DNA of 64,000 bases. It comes from an uncultured Bacteroidota bacterium. Lineage in GTDB: Bacteria > Bacteroidota > Bacteroidia > Flavobacteriales > Flavobacteriaceae. Location of the stretch: assembly GCA_902614065.1 (NCBI GenBank), contig CACMJT010000003.1:1-64000 (forward strand), written 5' to 3'. Each line of letters starts with the position of its first letter. The stretch's first letter is position 1. The notes under the pieces were generated by a model. The model saw only the letters and a list, made by a program, of their open reading frames with translations, was not told the origin of the DNA and ran no database searches. Made by a program: the position numbers and the translations under genes. Shown piece after piece: positions 40,795 through 50,687 of this stretch.

Positions 40795-43572
40795 ATGGCA
40801 GCTAAAACAAAACAAAAAAGTGAAGAAATAATCATTGAAGGTGCAGAAATGCATAATCTAAAAAATATAAGTTTAAAAATTCCAAAAAAACAATTAATCG
40901 TTATTACGGGACTATCCGGTTCCGGCAAATCAAGTTTAGCATTCGATACAATATTTGCTGAAGGCCAAAGAAGATTCATTGAAAGCTTATCATCTTATGC
41001 AAGACAATTCCTTGGTAAAATTAAAAAACCGAAAGTAAAAAAAATACAAGGCTTGTCACCTGCAATCGCAATTGAACAAAAAGTAAACAATTCAAATCCA
41101 AGATCAACAGTTGGTACAAGTTCAGAAATTTATGACTACATAAAGCTTTTATACTCAAGGATTGGCAAAACATACAGTCCAATTACGGGAAAAGAGGTTG
41201 TTAAAGAAAATGTTAATACAGTTATTAATTATATAAATACTTTTGATGAGGGAGATAAGTTTTTAGTAATGACAAAACTTGTTTGCCCAAAAAATATTGA
41301 TTTACAACAATATCTAAAGTTATTTTTAGATGAGGGTTATGCTCGTATTGAATCAAACGGAACTATTTATCAAATCGAAGAGTTTGATTTTAAAAGTAAC
41401 GAAAATCTCTTTCTGGTTGTTGACAGGTCAATTTATAAAAAGGATAAAGACTATTTAGATAGAATTACGGATTCTATTGAAAATGCATTTTATCAAGGAA
41501 ACGATGAAATGTATGTAAAAAGCTTAAAAGACAACAAGTACAAATTATTTTCAAAAAAATTTGAACAAGATGGCATAAAGTTCCTAAAGCCTACAGAACA
41601 CTTGTTTAGTTTTAACAATCCCTATGGAGCGTGCAGCAATTGTAATGGGTATGGTGATATAATGGGAATTGATCCTGAACTTGTAATTCCAAACACTGGT
41701 CTTTCAGTCTATGAAGAATGTATAGCTCCCTGGAGAGGACAGAAACTGAGCAAGTACAAAGACCTGCTTGTAAACAACTCCCAGAAATTTAATTTTCCAA
41801 TACACAGACCTTATTTTAAATTAACCGAGATTGAGAAAAAATTAATCTGGGAGGGCAATGAACACTTTAAAGGCATCAATTTCTTCTTTTCTAAGCTTGA
41901 AAAAAAAATGTATAAAATTCAAAATAGAGTTATGCTTTCTCGCTATAGAGGAAGAGCAAAATGCAACGAATGTAATGGTACTAGACTTCGTAAAGAGGCA
42001 GATTATGTAAAAATAAATGGCTCATCAATTTCTGACTTGGTAAATCTGCCTATTGAAAATGTTTTGGATTTTTTCAATAAAATTAAATTATCAGATAGTG
42101 AATTAAAAAAATGTAATAGAGTCATAACAGAAATTAAAAACAGGTTATCATTTTTATGCAAAGTAGGATTACCTTATTTGACATTAAACAGAAAATCAAA
42201 TACACTTTCTGGAGGAGAAACTCAAAGAATAAATATTGCAACTTCAATTGGTAGTGCACTGGTTGGTTCAATATATGTTTTAGATGAACCTAGTGTTGGT
42301 CTTCATCCCGAGGATACAAGTAAATTAATTTCTATACTACAAAATTTAAGATCCTTAGGAAACACTGTTATAATTGTGGAGCACGATGAAGATATTATTA
42401 GGTCCGCGGATCAAATTATAGACCTCGGCCCAGGTGCAGGAATTCTGGGCGGAGAAATTGTTGCACAGGGCTGCCTAAAACAAATTCTAAATTCTAACAC
42501 AATTACCACAAAGTATCTCAAAAACCAATACGAGATAAATGTTCCATCAAAAAGAAGAATAAGTAGCAAAAGAATCGAGCTAAAAGGATGTCGAGAAAAT
42601 AATTTAAAAAATTTAAACGTGAACTTTCCTTTGAACTCTTTAGTGAGCGTCACAGGAATTTCTGGAAGTGGAAAAACTACATTAGTAAAAAAAATATTGT
42701 ACCCTGCCTTACTTCAATCAAAAGGGGTATATACAACCAAGCCTGGACAATTCTCATCCATTGCAGGAAACATTGAAGATATTGATTCAATTGAGTTTAT
42801 AGATCAAAACCCAATTGGTCAATCTTCAAGATCGAATCCAGTAACATACATAAAAGCATATGATGATATTCGAAATCTGTTTGCTAAACAATCTACATCA
42901 AAACAATTTTCATTCAAGCCAAAACATTTTTCATTTAATGTTGATGGTGGAAGATGTGATGAGTGCAAAGGGGAGGGTACAATCAAAGTAGAAATGCAAT
43001 TTATGGCTGACATCAACTTACTTTGTGAAACTTGTAAAGGAAAAAGATTTAAAAAAAATGTTTTACAAGTAACGTATATGAATAAAAATATTGATGATAT
43101 TTTAAAAATGACAATTGATGAAGGATATAATTTTTTTATTGAGAACGGTCAAAATAAAATTGCGAACAAACTTAAAGCCCTGATTGATGTAGGTATGGGT
43201 TATGTAAACCTTGGACAGTCTTCATCAACTTTGAGTGGAGGTGAAGCACAAAGAATTAAACTCGCTTCTTTTATTTTAAAGGGGCAGTCAGCGGACAAGA
43301 CACTTTTTATTTTTGATGAGCCAACTACTGGCCTTCATTTTCATGATATTAAAAAGCTACTAAACTCATTCAATCATTTAATAAATTATGGTCATTCAAT
43401 AATTGTGGTAGAACACAATATAGAATTGATCAAATCATCGGATTATATTATAGACCTAGGTCCTTTTGGTGGAGCTAATGGTGGAGAATTAGTTTTTGAA
43501 GGATCACCAGAAGAATTGGTTAAAAACAAAAAATCTTTACTTACTAATTTTTTGAAACCCAAGCTTCGATAA
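40795..43572 (+). CDS. uvrA: Excinuclease ABC subunit A
   Basis: The damage-sensing ATPase of nucleotide excision repair. It has 925 aa with two ABC modules: Walker A Gly-Leu-Ser-Gly-Ser-Gly-Lys-Ser at 39-46 and Gly-Ile-Ser-Gly-Ser-Gly-Lys-Thr near 618-625, and signature Leu-Ser-Gly-Gly-Glu in both. Three Cys-x2-Cys pairs are visible near 280, 400 and 720; the last is the DNA-contacting zinc finger. Its last 36 bp overlap the convergent flippase gene. Confidence 0.98.
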   Translation: MAAKTKQKSEEIIIEGAEMHNLKNISLKIPKKQLIVITGLSGSGKSSLAFDTIFAEGQRRFIESLSSYARQFLGKIKKPKVKKIQGLSPAIAIEQKVNNSNPRSTVGTSSEIYDYIKLLYSRIGKTYSPITGKEVVKENVNTVINYINTFDEGDKFLVMTKLVCPKNIDLQQYLKLFLDEGYARIESNGTIYQIEEFDFKSNENLFLVVDRSIYKKDKDYLDRITDSIENAFYQGNDEMYVKSLKDNKYKLFSKKFEQDGIKFLKPTEHLFSFNNPYGACSNCNGYGDIMGIDPELVIPNTGLSVYEECIAPWRGQKLSKYKDLLVNNSQKFNFPIHRPYFKLTEIEKKLIWEGNEHFKGINFFFSKLEKKMYKIQNRVMLSRYRGRAKCNECNGTRLRKEADYVKINGSSISDLVNLPIENVLDFFNKIKLSDSELKKCNRVITEIKNRLSFLCKVGLPYLTLNRKSNTLSGGETQRINIATSIGSALVGSIYVLDEPSVGLHPEDTSKLISILQNLRSLGNTVIIVEHDEDIIRSADQIIDLGPGAGILGGEIVAQGCLKQILNSNTITTKYLKNQYEINVPSKRRISSKRIELKGCRENNLKNLNVNFPLNSLVSVTGISGSGKTTLVKKILYPALLQSKGVYTTKPGQFSSIAGNIEDIDSIEFIDQNPIGQSSRSNPVTYIKAYDDIRNLFAKQSTSKQFSFKPKHFSFNVDGGRCDECKGEGTIKVEMQFMADINLLCETCKGKRFKKNVLQVTYMNKNIDDILKMTIDEGYNFFIENGQNKIANKLKALIDVGMGYVNLGQSSSTLSGGEAQRIKLASFILKGQSADKTLFIFDEPTTGLHFHDIKKLLNSFNHLINYGHSIIVVEHNIELIKSSDYIIDLGPFGGANGGELVFEGSPEELVKNKKSLLTNFLKPKLR

Positions 43573-45018
43573 GGTTTTTTTTATAAATGTGTTTATTTCA
43601 CTAGAAATCCTCATTTGATAAATTAACAATATATAACCAACAGATACCGGAAGAGATTTAGCAATTATTTCAATTAGGTAATTGTCTCCAAATTCAAGAG
43701 GACGAACCAAGAAAAAAAGAAATAAAATAAGAATAAATACTTTAAAAGTATTGTAAGAATAAGGCACAATATTCAGTTTGTATTTTAAATAAATAATCTT
43801 GCAAAAAGTAAAAAAAGATATGACAATTAAAGTAGATAAGGCAGCCCCATTTATACTGTATAAGTCAATCAATTTATCATTAAGTATATAAACCGACACA
43901 GCCATCAAAATTGAAAATGGCAGGGTTATTTTATAAAATTTTGCAGTAGCAAGAATTGCAGGTCCACATCCGAAACTCATTAAAATTAACTTACTTATTG
44001 ATATAATTAAAACAACAGAGATAGCTGTTGAATATGAAGAATCTAAGATTAAATTATAAAATGGTTCAACACTTAGATTTATTAGTAAGAAAAACAATCC
44101 AGAAACTACTAGAAGATTAAGTGAACTCTTTTTATAGAGATTCTCAAGTTCTTTTTTATCATTTTCGTTTAATGCTTTTGCAACAAGGGGGTTTACAATT
44201 TGAAACATAGCTCTACCCGGAATTTCAACAACAGTAGCAATAAAAACAGCTACAGCATAAAAAGCCGTCTGTGAGATCATTTCTTTTTGAGGGATCATGA
44301 ACTTATCAATATCTATCAATATACTCGCGGCTGAACCTGCCAAGAAAATAAATAAGGAATAAGTTAAAATTTCTGCTATATTTTTTGGGATAGAAAAATA
44401 AAAGTTTGGAAGATACAAATAGAAAGAATAGAGCATCATAATTAGTAATCTCAAGTAATAAAATCCGGTAAGCCACCAAATAAAGTTCTCTTTTGTGACG
44501 TATCCAAGATAAACCAAGCTAAGCAGTACCAATATTGAAACTCTAGGAAATATTTCTTTCAAAAAATTTCCAAATACGGATTTTAATTGAACCCTAGCCC
44601 AGGAATAGAAAACTTCAAAATAGGAGGTTGCAAAAGCTACCAAGAATATAACCCACACATAAGAATCAATTATTGGGTTTTGAATTGAAAGGAAATTTCC
44701 AATTGTATCATGAAACTGCACTACTAGTAAAGAAATAGGTATGATAGTAAGGATTGGAATAAAAATAACTGAGGACATAAAAATGTCTTTTTCTTTTTTG
44801 CTTTTATAAGATGAAAAATATTTTATTATCGTATGCTGACTTCCAAACGAAACTAGTGGCATTAGAAGATTTGATGTTGCCAGTAGAAAAACAACTAGAC
44901 CGTAATATTGAGCTTTAAGAAAAGCTGGATAAAAGAATAGAGTGTTAAAACCTCCAATTATGATTGCAACAATAATTATGACAATGTTTTTATAAGATTG
45001 GTTAAATACAATTCCCAT
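43537..45018 (-). CDS. Polysaccharide flippase (Wzx-type, MATE/MVF fold)
   Basis: A 493-aa inner-membrane protein with about 12-14 hydrophobic helices spread along its length, typical of oligosaccharide flippases that turn lipid-linked glycan units to the periplasm. The N-terminal part has Ser-Phe-Gly-Ser-Gln-His-Thr-Ile-Ile-Lys-Tyr-Phe, a pattern of this superfamily. It is the last gene of the minus-strand glycan cluster and its 3' end overlaps uvrA by 36 bp. No wzy polymerase is adjacent. Confidence 0.87.
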   Translation of the reverse strand: MGIVFNQSYKNIVIIIVAIIIGGFNTLFFYPAFLKAQYYGLVVFLLATSNLLMPLVSFGSQHTIIKYFSSYKSKKEKDIFMSSVIFIPILTIIPISLLVVQFHDTIGNFLSIQNPIIDSYVWVIFLVAFATSYFEVFYSWARVQLKSVFGNFLKEIFPRVSILVLLSLVYLGYVTKENFIWWLTGFYYLRLLIMMLYSFYLYLPNFYFSIPKNIAEILTYSLFIFLAGSAASILIDIDKFMIPQKEMISQTAFYAVAVFIATVVEIPGRAMFQIVNPLVAKALNENDKKELENLYKKSSLNLLVVSGLFFLLINLSVEPFYNLILDSSYSTAISVVLIISISKLILMSFGCGPAILATAKFYKITLPFSILMAVSVYILNDKLIDLYSINGAALSTLIVISFFTFCKIIYLKYKLNIVPYSYNTFKVFILILFLFFLVRPLEFGDNYLIEIIAKSLPVSVGYILLIYQMRISSEINTFIKKTLSKLGFQKISK

Positions 45019-45020
45019 TT

Positions 45021-46292
45021 TTATAATGTTGTAATTATTTTTTCTATTCTCTTTGCAATATTACTAGACATATATTTGGCAACAGGTTTTTTCTTTACTG
45101 ATTTTCCCTCCAAATAACTTTTAAAGCTTTCATAAATATAATTTTTTAAATCATGATAATTGTCATAGCCGAATGACTTACCAGATTGTGTTTCAATTAT
45201 AATGTTTTCAAGATCGCTCCCTTCATTACTTATTCCTAGAATTTTCTTCCCAGATGACAGATAGTGAAAAAACTTTCCAGGAATTATATCATTGCAATCT
45301 TTCATATTCACAGAACAAACAACCAAAATCTCTGAAATTTCAATTTCTTTGTCTAATTCATTTTTAGATATTGGACTTATAATTTGTCTTTTTTTAATCT
45401 TTTTAAACTCTTCAGAGTTATATACATAAGGGTTTATATTTCCAATCAAGACTATTTCAACGAGTTTTTCGAAATTTTCATCGGAGTTAATAAGATCCGC
45501 CAATACAGACCACAGATTTTTTGGGTTTTGTATGGGTTTCATTGCCCCAGCGTATAGAATTCTAAATTTTTTATAGGGTTTGCCTGATAGATTAGTGTCA
45601 AAACCACTGGGTATATAAAAACATTGATTATTGATTTTAAAAAATTCATCATTTAAGCTTTTTGCAGTTGTAAAAACTGCATCAGCATTTTTTAAAATTA
45701 TTTTTTCTTCTCTGGCATGTTTTTTTTGTGTGGATTCAAGTTGATTCAATAATTTATTTTGAAAAAAATTAGACCAAGGATCTCTAAAGTCTGAAACCCA
45801 TTTTATATGAATATCTCTTTTTAGTTTTAGGCCGACCTGATGCATTGAATGAGGAGGACCTGTTGTGACAAGATAATTTAAATTATTTTCTAAATAGTAA
45901 TTTTTTATGTACCTGTAAGCAGGCCCAACTAAAAAACGTCTTGCATCTGGGAAGAAAAATAATTCGCGAATTATAGATGATGTAAGTGTACTACTGTCGT
46001 GTTTAAAGGCTGTTCCATCGGAATATGTTTTGAATTTTGATTTGTAACTAAACATACTTTTTAAAAACCTTGACGGTTCAAATCCTTTTATCCGATTTAC
46101 TTTTATTGCCGGATTTACCTCCTTTTCAATTTCTTTATCAATCACATCATACGGGGGTTTTTTAAATGTAAATACGTGAACTTCCCAACCTAATTCTGCG
46201 AGATGATTTGAAAACCTTAACCACCTTTGAACACCTGATCCACCCGATGGGGGCCAATAGTAAGTCAGTATTCCAATGGATTTTCTATTCAT
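45021..46292 (-). CDS. Glycosyltransferase (GT4-like)
   Basis: It starts at ATG 46292 (423 aa), overlapping the upstream glycosyltransferase by 8 bp; an upstream in-frame non-ATG start would add ten residues. The N-terminus (Ile-Leu-Thr-Tyr-Tyr-Trp-Pro-Pro-Ser-Gly-Gly-Ser-Gly-Val-Gln-Arg) matches GT4 enzymes of surface polysaccharide synthesis. The C-terminal half has a Rossmann-like domain with Leu-Tyr-Ala-Gly-Ala-Met-Lys-Pro near 243. It sits 2 bp before the flippase gene. The sugar specificity is unknown. Confidence 0.87.
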   Translation of the reverse strand: MNRKSIGILTYYWPPSGGSGVQRWLRFSNHLAELGWEVHVFTFKKPPYDVIDKEIEKEVNPAIKVNRIKGFEPSRFLKSMFSYKSKFKTYSDGTAFKHDSSTLTSSIIRELFFFPDARRFLVGPAYRYIKNYYLENNLNYLVTTGPPHSMHQVGLKLKRDIHIKWVSDFRDPWSNFFQNKLLNQLESTQKKHAREEKIILKNADAVFTTAKSLNDEFFKINNQCFYIPSGFDTNLSGKPYKKFRILYAGAMKPIQNPKNLWSVLADLINSDENFEKLVEIVLIGNINPYVYNSEEFKKIKKRQIISPISKNELDKEIEISEILVVCSVNMKDCNDIIPGKFFHYLSSGKKILGISNEGSDLENIIIETQSGKSFGYDNYHDLKNYIYESFKSYLEGKSVKKKPVAKYMSSNIAKRIEKIITTL

Positions 46293-47463
46293 AAATTGAT
46301 ACAATTTCTTTTGAGATAACACTATTGTTCAATTTCTTAATTGCACTTAAACAGTTTGTTTTTAACAAATTATATTCCCTTTTATCGTTGAAAACTGAAA
46401 GAACATTTTTTTCAAAATCTTTCGAGTTTCGTTCCTCAAAAACTTTACCGCATTTATAATTGGATATTAGTTCTGATTGTGCTGTAGAATTGCTACAAAT
46501 GACAGGAACACCAAAGGAAATATATTGAAAAAGTTTATTTGCATAAGTTGTATCATGGTGAATATTTCGATGCAAGGGTGAAATTCCCAAATGAGCTATC
46601 ATGAGGTATTTATAAAGTTCGTTTTCTTTCTTCCAACCCATAAAATCAACAAAATTTGAGAGCTTTAGTTTTTCAACCTTTGACTTTAGTTTTTTATCAA
46701 ATGAACTTTGACCAATAATTACCAATTTAATATTCAAGATTTTGTCTTTTAGCAATGGTAAAGCATCTATAACAGTTTCTAGACCCCTTCTTTCTGATGT
46801 GTTGCCAATGTATAGCAAAACAAATTTTTTTGAATAATCAGCACTTATTTTTTGATCAATATTTTTATTTAAGTAGAAACTTTTTTTTACTGTGTTGGGG
46901 TAAACGACAATTTTCTTTGCATTTATCATACACCTTTTCAATAGTTCTTTTTTAGCTTCTTTTGTTACTGTAATTACTTTATGAGCTTTTTTAATAAATT
47001 TTTCTTCGGCAATTTTCCAACTATTTGGATTAATTAACAACTTTCCAAAAAATGAATTTACATGCTTATAGTGTTTCATTATTTCAGGTCGATTTTCATG
47101 TAGATCTAAAGTAAATTGCAAGCCTAATTCGTCGCAAATTTGAATTGCTGCTCCAGCAATTTGTATATCATGAATATGTAAACAATCTGTTGGATTCTTT
47201 TTTACAAAATGTCTTATTTTTTTTGCCATGTTCATGTTGTAGAATGGTAAATCGTTTGCAAGAGCTGAACTTTTATAAACCAATTTGGAGCAGAAATATC
47301 TTCTAATATTTATTCCATCATAAACTTCTTCCTTTAAAAAATTTTGTTTGTAAGAAAGACAAAATAAAAAAATTTCGTGCCCATGTTTTATTAATTCATC
47401 ACATTCATTTGAGACCCTGGCATCATCAGGAAATGGGGCGTCTAAAATCATTCCTATCCTCAT
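46285..47463 (-). CDS. Glycosyltransferase family 4 protein
   Basis: A 392-aa GT-B enzyme: N-terminal acceptor domain (Asp-Asp-Ala-Arg-Val-Ser-Asn-Glu near 15-22), then the donor domain with Leu-Leu-Tyr-Ile-Gly-Asn-Thr-Ser-Glu-Arg-Arg-Gly near 215-226 and Gly-Val-Pro-Val-Ile-Cys-Ser-Asn near 335-342. A His-Asp-Ile-Gln motif near 100 is shared with GT4 members that act on lipid-linked glycans. It lies between a methyltransferase gene (3 bp gap) and the other glycosyltransferase. Confidence 0.88.
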   Translation of the reverse strand: MRIGMILDAPFPDDARVSNECDELIKHGHEIFLFCLSYKQNFLKEEVYDGINIRRYFCSKLVYKSSALANDLPFYNMNMAKKIRHFVKKNPTDCLHIHDIQIAGAAIQICDELGLQFTLDLHENRPEIMKHYKHVNSFFGKLLINPNSWKIAEEKFIKKAHKVITVTKEAKKELLKRCMINAKKIVVYPNTVKKSFYLNKNIDQKISADYSKKFVLLYIGNTSERRGLETVIDALPLLKDKILNIKLVIIGQSSFDKKLKSKVEKLKLSNFVDFMGWKKENELYKYLMIAHLGISPLHRNIHHDTTYANKLFQYISFGVPVICSNSTAQSELISNYKCGKVFEERNSKDFEKNVLSVFNDKREYNLLKTNCLSAIKKLNNSVISKEIVSIYE

Positions 47464-47466
47464 GGT

Positions 47467-48027
47467 TTATAAATTCAAAACCCCTTTATAATAATTATCA
47501 AAATCCTCCTGTATTCTCTCCGCGTATACAGCATAGTATCTGTTTGTAAAGAGTCTTAAAAAAGGTCTAAATCCAATTTTATTAGTAGGGCTTTTCCAAA
47601 ACTCTTTTTTCATTATTTTCCATCCTGATTTTTCTAAAAGCCAATCAAACTGCCAGGCTTCGAACTCATGATAATGACGATCCCTTTCATCATCTTTATT
47701 TCTGTATGCGTTTGCAAACCATAGCTTTAAAGGAACTGTCAAAAAAATCCTCTTGGCGTTTATGTTCTTTAACAATGAATACGGCGATACTAAGTGTTCA
47801 ATAATCTCAAATCCTGTCACTAAATCTACATCACTGGGAATATCAAGTATCGGGTTTGTGTCAAAGTCCTGCCCACTTGTATTGTACACCTTATAATTGT
47901 TTTTTTCCATAATATTAGAAAATGGATTCCTAATGCCTAAATCAAAAATAACTGAAGGTGAAGGGCATACCTCATTCAACATTTTTAAAGTCTTATTGTA
48001 TCGGTTGACAGGAGTTTTAGCGTACAT
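47467..48027 (-). CDS. Class I SAM-dependent methyltransferase of the glycan cluster
   Basis: A short (186 aa) methyltransferase-like protein. Motif I is weak (Val-Ile-Phe-Asp-Leu-Gly-Ile-Arg-Asn near 28-36, lacking the usual Gly-x-Gly). Thr-Gly-Phe-Glu-Ile-Ile-Glu-His near 71-78 is typical of Methyltransf_11/23 folds, so the family call is good but activity is less sure. It overlaps the YfhO-like gene by 11 bp. It may modify a sugar or be a structural relative. Confidence 0.75.
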   Translation of the reverse strand: MYAKTPVNRYNKTLKMLNEVCPSPSVIFDLGIRNPFSNIMEKNNYKVYNTSGQDFDTNPILDIPSDVDLVTGFEIIEHLVSPYSLLKNINAKRIFLTVPLKLWFANAYRNKDDERDRHYHEFEAWQFDWLLEKSGWKIMKKEFWKSPTNKIGFRPFLRLFTNRYYAVYAERIQEDFDNYYKGVLNL

Positions 48028-50422
48028 TTTTGATTAGATTTTTAAAGTAAAAAAAAACTAAAATCAGCAATAAAATATTTGAGCTTGCCATTAACAATGT
48101 GCCTGTTTTAATTACGTTAGGCTCAAAAGTAAATACAATTTCATGTTCTCCCTTCTCAACTTCCAATCCACGAAGTAGATAGTTTACTTTATGATGGTCT
48201 GTAATCTCACCATTAATTTTTGCCACCCATCCGTTTTTGTAAAAAGCCTCGGAAAACACAATAAATCCAGTATCATTTGAAAAAACCTTATACGTTATTT
48301 GATTTGCTCTTTTATCTAAAATTTCAATGTAATTCTTAGAACTATCACTATACGTCTTATTATTTAAATCACTACTCAAACACGTTTTATTATAATCTAA
48401 ACTTGACAAACCAAGAAGTTCTTGATTGGAGTCTGTTACTTTTTGTACTTCATCAACAAACCATGCGCTACCCATAACATTTTCATTGATTTTTAGTTCG
48501 ATATTTCCACTTTCATTTAAATCAATTATATACTTTACGTTTAGCATGTCTAGAACACGCAAATTATTTTTTAAAAGGTAGAAGTCATAGATGTCCTGCA
48601 TTCTTTTGGGCTTTGCAGCGTGATAGCCTGAAATTGAATTATGAAAAAAAGAAGTTCTTCCATTTACAAATCCACGAAAGCTTTCATATACCCTAAAGTC
48701 GGATTTGTCATTCAAAATTTTTTTATCAATATCATTCAACGAGAAAGGTGTTTTAACAATAGAAGCATTAGTAAAGTTGTCATCATTCACGTAATTTTTA
48801 TTAAAAGACCATAAATCAACCAAAACAATTATTGTTAGGACAGGGATTATGTATTTCCTAGATAAGTAGTTTTTTTTGACTGCAAAAATTGAAACAAAAA
48901 GAACAGAAACAATAAATATCGAACGCATTACATCCGCCCGGAATATCGATTTTCTTTCATTTACAATCATTTCAAGAATTTCAGGATATGCTCCAAAAAC
49001 TTCCCTTTCGGATTGAAATTTAAAAATTGATTCACCAAATATTAAAAGTAAAAACAGGGTTGTCAAAAAAATCAATGATGGATAAATAATCTTTTTGTGG
49101 CTCAATGTCTTTTGACGTTGCCCCTCAAATATTTTGTATAATCCAAGCGCAGCAATCAAGGGAATTATAAGTTCGATTATTACTTGTATTGATGATACGG
49201 CCCGAAACTTATCATAGAAAGGAAAATAGTCAATCATTAAGTCTGTTAATGCAGAAAAGTTTTTGCCCCATGATAATAATAATGCGAAAATCAAAGACGG
49301 AAAAACCCATCTCAAAGTTTTCTTGTCTAAATAAAAAAGAGATATAATGAATAAATAAAATACACTTATCCCTATATATGCAGGTGCAGCAACGATGGGT
49401 TGATCTCCCCAGTATAACCTAGCATTTTGATAGATTAAGCTTGCTGATTGAGGATCGTAATTGGATAAGCTTTTGAAAAAATCTGTGTCCTTTCCAATAA
49501 GATCAGAACTTCCTCCCCCCATAAATCTAGGAATAATAAGATTTAGGCTTTCAATTTTTCCGTAGCTGTATTCTGTTATGTATTCTTTACTGAGACCATC
49601 AAGATCAACTTTCTCACTACCATCGGAATTAATGCTGATTTCAGAATTTCCTCTGGTGCTAAATTCTGAGTATTCTTTTGTCGCCATTATAGATGAAGAG
49701 TTTAAAAGAATTGCAATTAATACAGATGATGAGAACGCTCCTGTTTTTACAAACTTGCTTTTTAAATTATCACCTTTTTCAAATAAAGTTGATATGATCA
49801 AAATAAGGCCCATAAGCATCATGAAGTAGTAAGTCATTTGGTAATGGTTGGCGTTTATTTGAAGTCCAAGACCAACAGAACAAATAATAATACCACTCAG
49901 AGTTCGATTATTTAGGATTTTGAAAAACCCAGCCAAAGCCAATGGAGTATAACCAATTGCCAGGGCTTTTGTGTTGTGACCAACACCAAGAATAATAATT
50001 AGGTATGTGGAAAAGGCAAAAGCAATGGATCCAAAAAAAGCATAATCACTTCTAACTTTCATGCTCTTTAATAAAAGGAAAAAAGACAGTAGGTATACAA
50101 AAAGATAATCAGCAGGTCTTGGCAGAAAACGAATTATTTTGTCAACCTTATCCAAAACATCAAATGGATATTTTACAGCCACTTGATAAGTAGGCATTCC
50201 TAAAAAAGCATTATCCAGCCAATAAGGTTCCTCATCAAAATTATCTCTATGTTCAACAATTTGACGAGACATCCCTGAAAACTGATCAATATCCGATTGC
50301 TTTATTTTTTTTCCTGAAAGAAGTGGATTAAAGTAAATAAGAGAGATTATACAAAAAGAGAAAATGATTAAAATATCAACAATAAGCCTTCTATTTAAAT
50401 AACCCTTAATCAATTTCCTCAT
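48017..50422 (-). CDS. YfhO-like multispanning membrane protein (GT-C fold)
   Basis: An 801-aa protein with about a dozen membrane helices in the first 540 residues and a C-terminal soluble region (about 540-770) before a last helix. Residues such as Asp-Gln-Phe in the first loop, and Val-Phe-Ser-Glu-Ala-Phe-Tyr-Lys-Asn-Gly-Trp near 720, match the YfhO family, which in Gram-positives glycosylates lipoteichoic acid. In Bacteroidota the substrate is unknown. It overlaps the DUF4834 gene upstream by 17 bp. Confidence 0.87.
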   Translation of the reverse strand: MRKLIKGYLNRRLIVDILIIFSFCIISLIYFNPLLSGKKIKQSDIDQFSGMSRQIVEHRDNFDEEPYWLDNAFLGMPTYQVAVKYPFDVLDKVDKIIRFLPRPADYLFVYLLSFFLLLKSMKVRSDYAFFGSIAFAFSTYLIIILGVGHNTKALAIGYTPLALAGFFKILNNRTLSGIIICSVGLGLQINANHYQMTYYFMMLMGLILIISTLFEKGDNLKSKFVKTGAFSSSVLIAILLNSSSIMATKEYSEFSTRGNSEISINSDGSEKVDLDGLSKEYITEYSYGKIESLNLIIPRFMGGGSSDLIGKDTDFFKSLSNYDPQSASLIYQNARLYWGDQPIVAAPAYIGISVFYLFIISLFYLDKKTLRWVFPSLIFALLLSWGKNFSALTDLMIDYFPFYDKFRAVSSIQVIIELIIPLIAALGLYKIFEGQRQKTLSHKKIIYPSLIFLTTLFLLLIFGESIFKFQSEREVFGAYPEILEMIVNERKSIFRADVMRSIFIVSVLFVSIFAVKKNYLSRKYIIPVLTIIVLVDLWSFNKNYVNDDNFTNASIVKTPFSLNDIDKKILNDKSDFRVYESFRGFVNGRTSFFHNSISGYHAAKPKRMQDIYDFYLLKNNLRVLDMLNVKYIIDLNESGNIELKINENVMGSAWFVDEVQKVTDSNQELLGLSSLDYNKTCLSSDLNNKTYSDSSKNYIEILDKRANQITYKVFSNDTGFIVFSEAFYKNGWVAKINGEITDHHKVNYLLRGLEVEKGEHEIVFTFEPNVIKTGTLLMASSNILLLILVFFYFKNLIKNVR

Positions 50423-50603
50423 ATTCTATATATTCACCAACCTTTTTATTTGATTTCATTTTGAAATCATCTTTTTTAGGTGTTTGTTTTTTTTGAAATT
50501 TTTCAAATTGTTTTCTTATCATATACCTTATAATGTACGGAGCCAGTCTTTTTAATATATAGCTGAAGATTACGATAAATAAAAAAATATAAATAAAAAG
50601 CAT
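50406..50603 (-). CDS. DUF4834 family small membrane protein
   Basis: A 65-aa protein starting at ATG 50603: one N-terminal membrane helix (Leu-Phe-Ile-Tyr-Ile-Phe-Leu-Phe-Ile-Val-Ile-Phe), then a basic Lys/Arg-rich helix and an acidic end (Gly-Glu-Tyr-Ile-Glu-Tyr-Glu-Glu-Ile-Asp), the pattern of DUF4834 proteins. Its function is unknown. It opens the minus-strand glycan operon and overlaps the YfhO-like gene by 17 bp. Confidence 0.75.
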   Translation of the reverse strand: MLFIYIFLFIVIFSYILKRLAPYIIRYMIRKQFEKFQKKQTPKKDDFKMKSNKKVGEYIEYEEID

Positions 50604-50661
50604 ACCCTTTTCATCAAAAATACAATTAATCAAATGAATTAGTTAATTGCATATTTCAATT

Positions 50662-50669
50662 TATCTTTG
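50662..50669 (+). promoter_or_regulatory. Promoter -7 element (TATCTTTG) for the outer-membrane protein gene
   Basis: It matches TAnnTTTG and ends 18 bases before the ATG at 50688. Its position rules against the in-frame TTG at 50667, which would lie upstream of the transcript start. Confidence 0.6.
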
Positions 50670-50687
50670 AATTATATTTATTGTATT

